Positions 32,718-41,832 of a stretch of DNA of 64,000 nt are shown one piece after another (within the stretch, counting starts at the first letter, position 1; each line of letters starts with the position of its first letter). The notes below the pieces were generated by a model that was not told where the DNA came from, ran no database searches, and was given only the letters and a program-made list of their open reading frames with translations. The translations under genes and the position numbers were made by a program. The DNA comes from Neomegalonema sp. (GTDB lineage Bacteria; Pseudomonadota; Alphaproteobacteria; Rhodobacterales; Rhodobacteraceae). The DNA lies in assembly GCA_022760435.1 (NCBI GenBank), contig JALEFY010000012.1, forward strand, positions 1-64,000, written 5' to 3'.

Positions 32718-35700
32718 TCATCCGAACACGAACTGATCCGCGCTCAACTGATCGGGGGTGATGCCAACAAGGCGCAAGCTCGCCCCCGCGCCCAGATCAA
32801 GCAGCGTATCGCTGCCATCAAGGCTCGCCGCCGCCTGCACCGAGGCGAAATCGCCCAAGCCGACGCCGCGCAGATCCAGGAGATCGCCGGTGCCGAAATC
32901 CTCGATCCGATCCAACCCTCCCGCGCTCTCGAACACAAAACGATCCGCGCCACTGCCGCCGATCATCGCGTCATGGCCGTCACTGCCGAGCAGAAGATCG
33001 GCCCCATCGGTGCCAACATGGCTGATATCGGCACCCAAACCATCGAACCGCGCCGCGATCTGGGCCGAGGTGAGCTGACTGCCATCGGCAAACGCGATCT
33101 GCTCGATCTGATCTGTCCAGTCGCCATCGAGTGTGTTCTCGATGCGCAGACTGTCGCCGCCCTCAAAGCCGAGCACCAGATCATCGCCATCGCGCGCGAC
33201 CGAGGTTTCGGCCTGATTGTGCCCGGTCAGCTCGACCCGGTCGGTGTCAAAGAAGCCGCGATCATGGATCACGTCATGCCCGTCGCCGGGGGCGAAGCGG
33301 TAGATGTCCGAGCCGTCCATGCCTTCGAGCAGATCGTCTCCGGCCCCGCCCGTCAGCACATCGGCGGTTGAAAAGCCGGTCACGGTATCATCGCCGCTGG
33401 TGACCTGCGCCTCGAGCAAGGCCGCGCGAGCATCGGCCATGCCGATCTCCTCGCCATCGGCAAAGCGGATCACCTCGACCCGGTCTTGCAGGCTGTCCTC
33501 GAGCGAGTTGACCAGCCGCACGCTGTCGGAGCTGCCCTCAAAACCGAGTAGCAGGTCCGCGCCCTCATGCGAGAGGCTGGTTTGCGCGCGTGTGTAGCCG
33601 GTCAGGTGCAGCACATCGGTATCGCCGAACCCGTTCTCGTCGATCGCGTCCTGCCCATCGCCCGGCGCGAACAGGTAGAGGTCCGAGCCATCCTTGCCCG
33701 ACAGCGTGTCATTGCCGAGCCCGCCCGAGAGGGTTTCGGCCTGCGCAAAGCCGGTGAGCAGATCATCACCGTCGCTCGCATCCTGCGCGATGAGCCGGTT
33801 GCGGATCTCGGCGGCGGTCCAGATCGTGCCGTCTTCAAAGCGGATCTGCTCGATTTGGTCGTTGAAATTGCCGTCGAGCGTGTTGCGGATGGTGATCTGA
33901 TCGGCGGTCCCGGTGAAACTGACCAACAGATCGGCGCCGGTCCCGCGCGCCAGCAGCACTTCCTCGGGCGCATAGCCGCGCAGCCACAGCGTGTCGGTAT
34001 CCGAAAAGCCGTTATCGTCGATCACATCCGCGCCGTCGCCGCGGCGGAACAGATAGGTGTCCGAGCCATCGCCGCCCGAGAGCGTGTCATCGCCGAGCCC
34101 GCCGGCGAAGGCCTCGCTCGCCGTGGTGCCGCTGAGGCTGTCCGCCCCGTCCGTGCCCCAGAGCATCAGGGCCATTTGCTGGATCGCGGCCTTGTCGAGC
34201 GTCTCGCCGCCCTCGAACACCAGCGTCTCGATGCCGTAATTACCGGCCTTGAACTGATCCTTGAGCCGGATCGTCTCGCTGCCGATGGTGATTAGCGCAT
34301 CGAGCGCCGTGTCGGGCGCAAGTGAAAACTGCGCCTGCGACAGGGTCGCGCCGCTGATCCAGAGCTGGTCGATCTCGTTGGAATAATAGCCGTTTTCGTG
34401 CAGCACGTCCGAGCCCTCGCCCACGCGCCACAGATAGATATCCGAGCCATTGCCGCCGGTGATGAGGTCATCGCCGCCCAGCCCCTCGAACACCTCATCC
34501 TCATTGGTGCCGGTCAGGATGTCGTCCCCGGCGCTGCCCGAGATCCGGTTGCCCTGCGCCACCAGCATCTGCTCGAGCGCGGCGCGGTCCCAGATCGTGC
34601 CATCGGCGAAGTGGATTGTCTCGACCCCGTACCAATAGTCGATATTGGGCCGGAAATTCTTCTCGATCGTCAGGCTCTCGCCGGTGGCGGTGATGGTGAG
34701 GATCAGGTCGTCATTCTCGCGCGCGATGCTGATCTCGCTCGGGGTGAGGTCGATGAACTCGACCCGGTCCTCGGCCTCCCAGGCGAGCTGCTTGCGGTCA
34801 TCGAGGATGCGGTCATCGCCGTGCCCCGCGCCCCACATGTAGATATCCGAGCCGCCCGCGCCCTCCATCCGGTCATCGCCGCCGCCGCTATAAAGGGTCT
34901 CGCCGTAATCGGTGCCGGTGAGGGTTTCGGCATCCTCGCTCCCGTCGATCGGCATGGTCTCCGGCGCATAGTCGGCGGCGGTCCGCGTCTGGTCGGTGAA
35001 GACGAACTCCTCAACCGCTCGCCAGGAGCCGCCCGCGGTATAGCGCTCGTAATGATCCTTGATCGTGAGCGTGCTTTCATCGCCCAGGGTGAAGATCAGA
35101 TCGTTGCCCGAGCGGGCGACCGCCACCGCGTCCGAGGCGATGCCCTCGAAGACCACGCGGTCTACATCCTCGAGCAGCACATCGCGGCGATAGTCATGGA
35201 TGGTATCCGAGCCTTGCTCATACCCCCAGATATAGGTGTCCGAGCCGCCATCGCCTTGCAGCAGATCATCGCCCTCCCCGCCGATGAAGGTCTCGTTCGA
35301 GGTCGAGCCGCTGATTGTGTCATCGCCCGCGCCGCCGATCACCATGCCCAGCGCCACATCGTCGAAGCTCAGCACCGCATCGGTGAACTCGAAGCGCTCG
35401 ACGGCGTTCCAATAGCCGCCGATCGCCTCGCGGTGGAACTGATGGGCGATGGTCAGCGTCTCGCCGGTCGCCGTGATCGTGATCACCAGCGCATCGCCAG
35501 CGCGCGACAGCGAGACATCGGCCTCGGCCAGCCCGTCAAAGACGATCCGGTCTTCGTCTTCGTAGAGGATGTTGATCTTGTCCTCTTCGATTGTGTCATT
35601 ACCCGCGCCGACCCCCCAGATATAGGTGTCGGAGCTACCAAACCCGGCCAGCACTTCATCGGCGGCGCTGCCGGAGAGGGTGTCGGCGGCATCGAAGCCC

Positions 35701-38700
35701 TCGATCCGGCCGCTGCCCACCTGCGCGGCGAGCGCATGGGCGCGGATATCGGCTTCGGAGAGCGTCGTGCCATCCGCGAACTCGAACCACTCAACCTGAT
35801 TGAGGAACATCGGCTCGAACAGGCCGCTCGCGGTCAGGGTGTATTGCTGCTCGAGCACCAGAAGATCATCGGGCGCCCCGTCGAGCCCCGGCAGTCGCAG
35901 GGCGAGATCGGTACGGCTGAGGCGCTCGGCCAGCAGATCTTCGGGCGCGATATTGGCGCCGAACTCGACGCGGTCATTGCCAGCCTCGGTCAGCACGTCC
36001 GACTTGACGCCCAGCGCGCTGTCATGGCCCTCGCGGATCGTGTCGGTGCCGTAGCCGCGCGCGAAGACATAGGTATCATCGCCCGGTCCACCGATCAGCA
36101 GATCATCGCCCGCCCCGCCATCGAGCAGGTCGCGGCCATGGATGCCGAGGATCGTGTCATCGCCCGCCGTCTTGGCGTCGGAAAGGGTGCGCTCGGCGAT
36201 ATCGTCGAAGGTCATCACCCCGATATCATCGAAGAAAAACAACTCGATGCGCTCACCCCACACCACGCCGGCGACGCCGGTATTGGCGCTTTGGAACTGG
36301 TTCTCGATCGTCAGCACCTCACCGCTGGCGAAGCTGATCTCCAGATCCTGCCCGCCGGGGATGCGCCGGAACAGCGCGTCGCGCGCGTTGAGCCCGCCAA
36401 AGGTGATGCTGTCGAGATGGATCTGGGTGACGGCGTCATTGCTCTCGCGGATGATGTCATGGCCATCACCGGCATTGAATTCGTAGATGTCTCCGTCGCG
36501 CCCGCCGATCAGGATGTCGTCGCCAGCCCCGCCGCGGATCACATCGGCGGACGGGGTGCCGGTCACCGTGCTGGCATTGGGATCGGCGGCGCTGACCGCG
36601 TCGGCGATCTCATAGGCCATCCACAGCTCGCCATCGGCGAAGATGATCTCGGCGACCCCGGTATCGAAGGAGAAGTCCTCATCCCCTTCGAGCCCCGGCA
36701 AGCGGCCCTCGAACTGATCGACGATGCGCAACATGTCGCCGGTGTCGCGGTGGGTGAACACCAGATCGAGCCCATCGCGGCTCACCTCGAGATCGGCGGC
36801 AGTCGCGGCCGCAAAGCGTAAGGTATCGCCGCCGCGATCCGTGAACGGGGCCTCGCGATCGTCGATCACGTCCGAGCCCCAATCGGGCCCGACGATATAG
36901 ACATCGGTGCCCTGGCCGCCATCGAAGCGGCTGTCACCGGCGCCGAGCACGAAGATCTGCCCCTCGGCATGGCCCGCATCCATCGCATCGCCCGAGGCGT
37001 TGCCGCCCAGATCCGCCTCCAGATGCAGCTTGCCGGTGTCGATGCCGAGCGCGGCGGCGGTCTCGGCAAAGCTGAGCGGCAGGGTGCTGCTCGCATGCGC
37101 GGCGAGCAGGTTGGCGGTCAGCATCCCCGAGGTCAGCGGTGCCGCGCCCTTGTGGTTGAAATCGGCATAGACCACCGGCAGCAGGCTCGCCCATCCGGCG
37201 AGATAGGCCTCGAGCCCGTCGCTCGGGGCAGCGTCGAAGATCGCGGTGAAGAGCGGGCGCAGCTCGCCCGAGGTCGCCGCCCTGAAGCTGTCGGTGACCG
37301 GGTCATAGGGCAGGCCGGTGAAGAACTCAGCCAGCTCGTCCTGCGCCGCGAGCCGCACCGCGATGCGGGCCTTTTGCTCCTCGATCACCTCGCCGATCAG
37401 ATGCAGCAGATCCGCGCCCTGCTCGCCGCCGATCGCTGGCGCCGCACCATTCTCGCCCGGCAGCAAGGCTTGCAGCCCGGCCGCCTCGAGCCCATGGATG
37501 CGGGCGGCGAAATCAATCAGCTCGGCGTCGATATAAGTGACCCCGGCGGCGGTGATGTCGCGGATATCGGTATAGGCGGCGACGAAACTCGCCAGATCCG
37601 GGTCGCTCGGCCAGATCAGCGCGTTGAGATCGCCCCCGGCGCGCTCATAATCGAGGGCGGAGACCCAGAGCCCCGCATCGGCGAGCCAGAGCGCGTAATC
37701 ATCCTCGGCGAAGGGATGATCGAACACGGCGAGTTCGGCAAAGGGCAGCGCCTCGCGCTCGGCGCCGGGCCAGAGCGGGGTTGCCGCCCAGCCGGTTGCC
37801 AGGGAGACGCCGCTCAGATCCTGCGTGGTGATCGGATCCCCTTGCGCATCGAGCAATGCCGAGCCATCGGCGCGTTGCCAGCCCTCGGCCTGCCAGATTG
37901 CGTGCTCGACCGGCACCCCCTGCGCAAACAGCACCGGCGTTGCCACCGCCGCGCCCGGCGCCGCTTTTGCCCAAGCCCGCAGCAAGGGATCAGTTGCCTC
38001 GATCAGCGCGCTAAGATCGGGGGTGTCGAGAGCGCCATCGAGCGCCTGGAGCGCCTGCCAGACGCCGAGATCCTTTGACGCCGCCAGCCGCAAATCGGTG
38101 AGCTGGCCGAAGCCCTTCACCTCCGGCAGCGCCGCGGCGAAATCGGCGATGGTCGTGTCGCCCAGATAGCGGGTCTGCTGCTCATCGACCGGGAAGCTCA
38201 TCTCATGCAGCGCCCGGATCGTGCCATCGCTCAAGGTGACGGTGCCAAGCCCGGTGCGGGTGTGGCCGGAATTGGTCTGCTCATCGAGTGCCGAATGGCT
38301 GAGGCTGAGCGCGGCGATGCCGCTTGCCGCGAGCCCGGTCAGCTCGCCCTCATCGCTGATCCCGTCCTGGTCGAGATCGCGCCAGATTTGCAGCATGCCG
38401 TAAGCGCTGTCGGCCGCATCGATCACACCGTCGCCGTTCTCATCAAGCGCCGCCAGTGCCTCGAAGCCTGGCTGATCGGCCGAGCCAAACAGCTCGGAGA
38501 TGTCGTCGATCACGCCATTGCCCGAATAATCGAGCGCGAGGATCCCGTCATCGGCCCGCACCCAGCCGGTCAGCTCGGCAAAGCCGTCGAGATCGAGATC
38601 AAAGCGCGCGCGGCTATAAGAGAGCGCCGAGGTCTCCAGCCCGTCGCCATCGAGATCGATCACCAGCGGATCCCAGGCCGGGCGCTGGCCGCGTGCCTTC

Positions 38701-40769
38701 ATGAACGCGCCGAACACCTCCGACCAGGGCGAGTAATCCATCTCGAAGCTCAGGATATTGAGCAGCTTGGGCACGAACTGCGCCAGATAGATGTCGAACG
38801 TGTTTTCCTCTTGCGTGTACGACGAGCCGTCGGGCCCGCCGACATAATCGAGCACCAGCATGCTCGAGCGCTCGAGCGCGGTGAGGTCCACCGCCTCGCC
38901 GACCGGGGGCAGCAGCCGGTTGCCGAAGGGGAAGTTGATCACCAGATGGCCTTCGGTGGTCAGGGTATAGCGCGCGAAGGAGAGCTGCGGCGACATCGCC
39001 CAGGCCGCGCCCTCGCCAATCGCGATGCCGCCTTGCAGATCATAGATGCCGAACAGGCTGACCCGATCCTCTGGCCCGGCATTGGCGACCACCGTGCTCG
39101 GCGACCACCACATCTCGTCCTCATCCTGATCGTCGCCAAGATCGACGGCGACATTATAGCTCCAGATCTTGAATTCGTCCTCGCCCTGACCGCCGCGCAC
39201 CACTGCATTCTGGCCGCCGATCACGAACAGGTAGTCATCGCCGAGCCCGCCATCGAGCTCCAGCCGCTCCTCGCGCGTGGCGATGCCGGACGTCTCGAGC
39301 TCTGGGTCGAGCAACTCGCCTTCGGTGAAATATTTCGGGTGATTGCCGACGAGAATGTCATTGCCGGCGCCGCCCTCGACCTTGCCGGCGCCGTGATGGA
39401 TGATGAAGTCATCCCCCGCGCCGCCATTGACGCGGGCGGTGCCGTAAGCGTCGATGAAATCGCTGGTCGCTCCGCTATCGGCGACCAGATCCGAGTTTAC
39501 CGTGCCGGTGCGCTGGCTGTCATCGACGATGATCACCGAATCGGCGTCGAAATCAGCTTCCTTTTCGGCAATGCGTTTTTTCAGATGCCATTCGACGGTG
39601 AAGAACTCCTGCGCCCGGGCCAGCGCCAGACCCCATTCGGGATGGGCGATTTGCAGCAGCTCATAGGCGAGCTTGACCATCTCAGCGCTCTCGCCCGCCT
39701 CCATGGTCAGCCGCACCGCGGTCCCGGCACCGCCGGTCAGGAAGGTGATCGCTGCGGTCTCGAAACTGATCTGGAAGGCGGCGGCCAGCACGTCCTTGAG
39801 GATGTTTTGCGGCAGCTCGATCTTCAATTCGTCGAGCAGATCGGTGAAGGTCATCCCGGCATTGTCGGCGATGCGGTAGAGGCTATAGGCGACCACCGCG
39901 AGACTCACCGACTCGAGCTTGCCCACCTGCCCGTCGAGCTTGTCGAACACCCCGACGCCATCGGTGACGCTGCGCGCGTTCTCGAGGGCGGCCTTGGCCT
40001 TGCCGAAGGCTTCGGTAAAGCTGCGCCTTGCATTGTTATCGGCGTGCGAGAACAGCGGCGTATCGGGCCGACGCCATTCGGTAATCCCCGCGAGCTCGTA
40101 GCCTGCGGCCTTGTGCGAGACCACTTGGGTGATGTCCGGCGTCTCGCCGCTATTGGGATCGTCGAGATAGTGATAGCCGCCGAGCTGCTTGCGGATCCCG
40201 CCATCGGCATTGATGATATTGCCAGCGGCCTGAAACACCTTGCTGGACTTGATGTCTTCCCAGGAGATGTCCTTGTAGAAGCTGTCATAGATATATTGTG
40301 TCCGCCCGGTCTTGGGGGCGTCCTCCGCCACCCGCGGATCAACGGCGTTGAGCACCAGCTTCGAGGGTTGCGCTTGGCCATCGGCATCCATGCTCGGCAT
40401 CAGCCCATCGGCGAGCCAGGCCTGCAAGCCGCGCACTTGCGCCTGCGCTTCGGCAAGCTTGGCCTCGGGGATCTGAAGCGTCGGCGGCGAGCCCTGCATC
40501 ACCGCCAGATCGGTATGGATCTTGTCGAGCATTTCGCGCACGAACTGGTCGTAGCCGGGATGGGAGCCGCGATGCAGCGCCATCCCGCTCGCCTTGGCTG
40601 CGTCATCGGTCGAAGGCAAATCGATCCGGTTGCTGTTGCCATCATGGATGTCATAGAGGTCTTTGGCGATGAGTTGATCGAGCAGCGGATGATCGGTGCT
40701 CTGCGGGATGATGTGATGGGCATTGGTCTCGGGAATCGACTTGCCACCCCATTGCGCCGCACTGACCAT
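32718..40769 (-). CDS. Giant RTX protein with N-terminal AHH nuclease domain
   Basis: This 2683-residue protein begins with an AHH-type HNH/ENDO VII nuclease domain (about 16-90): NAHHIIP, NRIDLP and LHRGSHPGYDQFV. Residues 95-440 are helical and unassigned. RTX nonapeptides start near 443 (GGAGDDFII). Residues about 703-823 hold EF-hand-like calcium loops (DLDGDGLETS, DYSGNGVIDD, DENGDGVIDAAD). From about 1260 onward, ten modules alternate GGxGxDxLxG repeats with HCBP-related beta units (for example GDGSDTYLF then IRFEDGTIW). The C-terminus (DRFVFESAGGLDRIEDFG...DQFVFG) fits a type I secretion signal. ATG 40769 is preferred, with GTGAGGG nearby; there is no Sec signal. No immunity or type I secretion gene adjoins it. 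It is probably a calcium-folded secreted toxin or nuclease; the role is inferred. Confidence 0.88.
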   Translation of the reverse strand: MVSAAQWGGKSIPETNAHHIIPQSTDHPLLDQLIAKDLYDIHDGNSNRIDLPSTDDAAKASGMALHRGSHPGYDQFVREMLDKIHTDLAVMQGSPPTLQIPEAKLAEAQAQVRGLQAWLADGLMPSMDADGQAQPSKLVLNAVDPRVAEDAPKTGRTQYIYDSFYKDISWEDIKSSKVFQAAGNIINADGGIRKQLGGYHYLDDPNSGETPDITQVVSHKAAGYELAGITEWRRPDTPLFSHADNNARRSFTEAFGKAKAALENARSVTDGVGVFDKLDGQVGKLESVSLAVVAYSLYRIADNAGMTFTDLLDELKIELPQNILKDVLAAAFQISFETAAITFLTGGAGTAVRLTMEAGESAEMVKLAYELLQIAHPEWGLALARAQEFFTVEWHLKKRIAEKEADFDADSVIIVDDSQRTGTVNSDLVADSGATSDFIDAYGTARVNGGAGDDFIIHHGAGKVEGGAGNDILVGNHPKYFTEGELLDPELETSGIATREERLELDGGLGDDYLFVIGGQNAVVRGGQGEDEFKIWSYNVAVDLGDDQDEDEMWWSPSTVVANAGPEDRVSLFGIYDLQGGIAIGEGAAWAMSPQLSFARYTLTTEGHLVINFPFGNRLLPPVGEAVDLTALERSSMLVLDYVGGPDGSSYTQEENTFDIYLAQFVPKLLNILSFEMDYSPWSEVFGAFMKARGQRPAWDPLVIDLDGDGLETSALSYSRARFDLDLDGFAELTGWVRADDGILALDYSGNGVIDDISELFGSADQPGFEALAALDENGDGVIDAADSAYGMLQIWRDLDQDGISDEGELTGLAASGIAALSLSHSALDEQTNSGHTRTGLGTVTLSDGTIRALHEMSFPVDEQQTRYLGDTTIADFAAALPEVKGFGQLTDLRLAASKDLGVWQALQALDGALDTPDLSALIEATDPLLRAWAKAAPGAAVATPVLFAQGVPVEHAIWQAEGWQRADGSALLDAQGDPITTQDLSGVSLATGWAATPLWPGAEREALPFAELAVFDHPFAEDDYALWLADAGLWVSALDYERAGGDLNALIWPSDPDLASFVAAYTDIRDITAAGVTYIDAELIDFAARIHGLEAAGLQALLPGENGAAPAIGGEQGADLLHLIGEVIEEQKARIAVRLAAQDELAEFFTGLPYDPVTDSFRAATSGELRPLFTAIFDAAPSDGLEAYLAGWASLLPVVYADFNHKGAAPLTSGMLTANLLAAHASSTLPLSFAETAAALGIDTGKLHLEADLGGNASGDAMDAGHAEGQIFVLGAGDSRFDGGQGTDVYIVGPDWGSDVIDDREAPFTDRGGDTLRFAAATAADLEVSRDGLDLVFTHRDTGDMLRIVDQFEGRLPGLEGDEDFSFDTGVAEIIFADGELWMAYEIADAVSAADPNASTVTGTPSADVIRGGAGDDILIGGRDGDIYEFNAGDGHDIIRESNDAVTQIHLDSITFGGLNARDALFRRIPGGQDLEISFASGEVLTIENQFQSANTGVAGVVWGERIELFFFDDIGVMTFDDIAERTLSDAKTAGDDTILGIHGRDLLDGGAGDDLLIGGPGDDTYVFARGYGTDTIREGHDSALGVKSDVLTEAGNDRVEFGANIAPEDLLAERLSRTDLALRLPGLDGAPDDLLVLEQQYTLTASGLFEPMFLNQVEWFEFADGTTLSEADIRAHALAAQVGSGRIEGFDAADTLSGSAADEVLAGFGSSDTYIWGVGAGNDTIEEDKINILYEDEDRIVFDGLAEADVSLSRAGDALVITITATGETLTIAHQFHREAIGGYWNAVERFEFTDAVLSFDDVALGMVIGGAGDDTISGSTSNETFIGGEGDDLLQGDGGSDTYIWGYEQGSDTIHDYRRDVLLEDVDRVVFEGIASDAVAVARSGNDLIFTLGDESTLTIKDHYERYTAGGSWRAVEEFVFTDQTRTAADYAPETMPIDGSEDAETLTGTDYGETLYSGGGDDRMEGAGGSDIYMWGAGHGDDRILDDRKQLAWEAEDRVEFIDLTPSEISIARENDDLILTITATGESLTIEKNFRPNIDYWYGVETIHFADGTIWDRAALEQMLVAQGNRISGSAGDDILTGTNEDEVFEGLGGDDLITGGNGSDIYLWRVGEGSDVLHENGYYSNEIDQLWISGATLSQAQFSLAPDTALDALITIGSETIRLKDQFKAGNYGIETLVFEGGETLDKAAIQQMALMLWGTDGADSLSGTTASEAFAGGLGDDTLSGGDGSDTYLFRRGDGADVIDDNGFSDTDTLWLRGYAPEEVLLARGTGADLLVSFTGTADQITIRNTLDGNFNDQIEQIRFEDGTIWTAAEIRNRLIAQDASDGDDLLTGFAQAETLSGGLGNDTLSGKDGSDLYLFAPGDGQDAIDENGFGDTDVLHLTGYTRAQTSLSHEGADLLLGFEGSSDSVRLVNSLEDSLQDRVEVIRFADGEEIGMADARAALLEAQVTSGDDTVTGFSTADVLTGGAGDDLLEGMDGSDIYRFAPGDGHDVIHDRGFFDTDRVELTGHNQAETSVARDGDDLVLGFEGGDSLRIENTLDGDWTDQIEQIAFADGSQLTSAQIAARFDGLGADISHVGTDGADLLLGSDGHDAMIGGSGADRFVFESAGGLDRIEDFGTGDLLDLRGVGLGDFASVQAAASLDGSDTLLDLGAGASLRLVGITPDQLSADQFVFG

Positions 40770-40827
40770 CGCCCTCACCCCTTGTATCGCCCGGGGTTAA
40801 TTCCCCGTAATGGCGATGCTGGAGGGA

Positions 40828-40841
40828 TTGATTCGGGTCAA
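40828..40841 (-). promoter_or_regulatory. Fnr-like box upstream of the giant RTX gene
   Basis: In the sense direction TTGACCCGAATCAA lies 59 bases before the RTX start codon and matches TTGAY-N4-RTCAA. Position and symmetry fit control by a Crp/Fnr-family regulator. The rest of the 290-base gap to the divergent ATP12 gene holds no credible gene; 40895-40990 is rich in imperfect GGCGCGGCTT-like repeats. Confidence 0.55.
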
Positions 40842-41059
40842 GTCCCGCGATTAGGAATGTCCGTGAGTGTTGTTTTTGGGATTTGTCAATGATTTTTGGC
40901 GCGGCAGCGTTCGAGCGCGGCAAGGGCTCGGCGCATTCGAGGCTTGGCGCGGCTTTGGAGCTTGGCGTCGCTCTGGCGCTCGGCGCGGCTTGCCGTTATC
41001 ACCGGATCAATCAAGACCGTGGGCGCGCCCCGGAAAACCAGGAAAGAGCAGAACCCATC

Positions 41060-41812
41060 ATGACCGAGAGCTGGGGGACGAGCGCACCGCTCAAGCGCTT
41101 CTATAAACAGGTGGCCCCTTGTCATACCGAGCGCGGCTGGACCGTGACGCTCGATGGCCGCAACCTGAAGACACCGGCGAAGGCGGAATTCCTTGCTCCG
41201 CAGGCAATCGCCGAGGCGGCGGCGGCAGAATGGGACGCGCAGCAAGAGCATATCCTGCCCGACAGCATGCCGATCACCCGCGCGGTGAACAGCGCCATCG
41301 ACCGGGTGGCACCGCAGCGCGAAGGAGTAATCGACCAGATCTGGGGATATGGCGGCACCGATATGTTGTGTTACCGCGCCGATCACCCGATTGCGCTCAT
41401 CGAGCGTCAGGCGCTGCATTGGGATCCGCTGCTCGACTGGGCGCGCGAGCGCCTCGGCGCGCCGCTTTGTACCGTAGAGGGGGTTATGTACAAGCCGCAG
41501 CCCGAGCCGAGCCTTGAGCGTTTGCGCACCCATGTCGCCGCGATCGACGATCTGGGGCTGACCGCGCTCTACGATCTGGTGGCGCTCTCGGGCTCGCTGA
41601 TCGTCGGGCTGGCCGTCATGCATCAGCATCTGGATGCCGAAACCGCCTGGGCACTGGCGCGGCTTGACGAGGAATTTCAGATCGAACAATTTGGCCGCGA
41701 TGAGGAGGCGGAGGCAATGGCGCAGCGCAAAAGGCGTGATTTCCTGGCCGCGAACCATTTGATGACGCTGCTGCGCCAGCAGGCGGCGCCCGATATTTCC
41801 GACCGTCCGTGA
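41060..41812 (+). CDS. ATP12-family F1-ATPase assembly chaperone
   Basis: The 250-residue product matches the ATP12 family: KRFYKQVAPCHTERGWTVTLDGRNLKTPAKAEFLAPQAIAEAAAAEWDAQQEHILPDSMPITRAVNSAID, then GYGGTDMLCYRADHP, and LSGSLIVGLAVMHQHLDAETAWALARLDEEFQIEQFGRDEEA. In mitochondria ATP12 chaperones the F1 alpha subunit; alphaproteobacteria carry homologues. ATG 41060 fits the family N-terminus. Its stop is 20 bases before the next gene's likely start. Confidence 0.92.
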   Translation: MTESWGTSAPLKRFYKQVAPCHTERGWTVTLDGRNLKTPAKAEFLAPQAIAEAAAAEWDAQQEHILPDSMPITRAVNSAIDRVAPQREGVIDQIWGYGGTDMLCYRADHPIALIERQALHWDPLLDWARERLGAPLCTVEGVMYKPQPEPSLERLRTHVAAIDDLGLTALYDLVALSGSLIVGLAVMHQHLDAETAWALARLDEEFQIEQFGRDEEAEAMAQRKRRDFLAANHLMTLLRQQAAPDISDRP

Positions 41813-41832
41813 CGCGGCGAAGGATAGACGAT

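Noticed and set aside
34398..40892. Very long open frames (807 and 895 codons) antisense to the giant RTX gene
   Set aside because: They mirror the RTX gene in a fixed frame relation, show only Arg/Gly/Ala/Ile-rich composition with no domains, and arise from the biased Gly/Asp codons of the repeats in GC-rich DNA.
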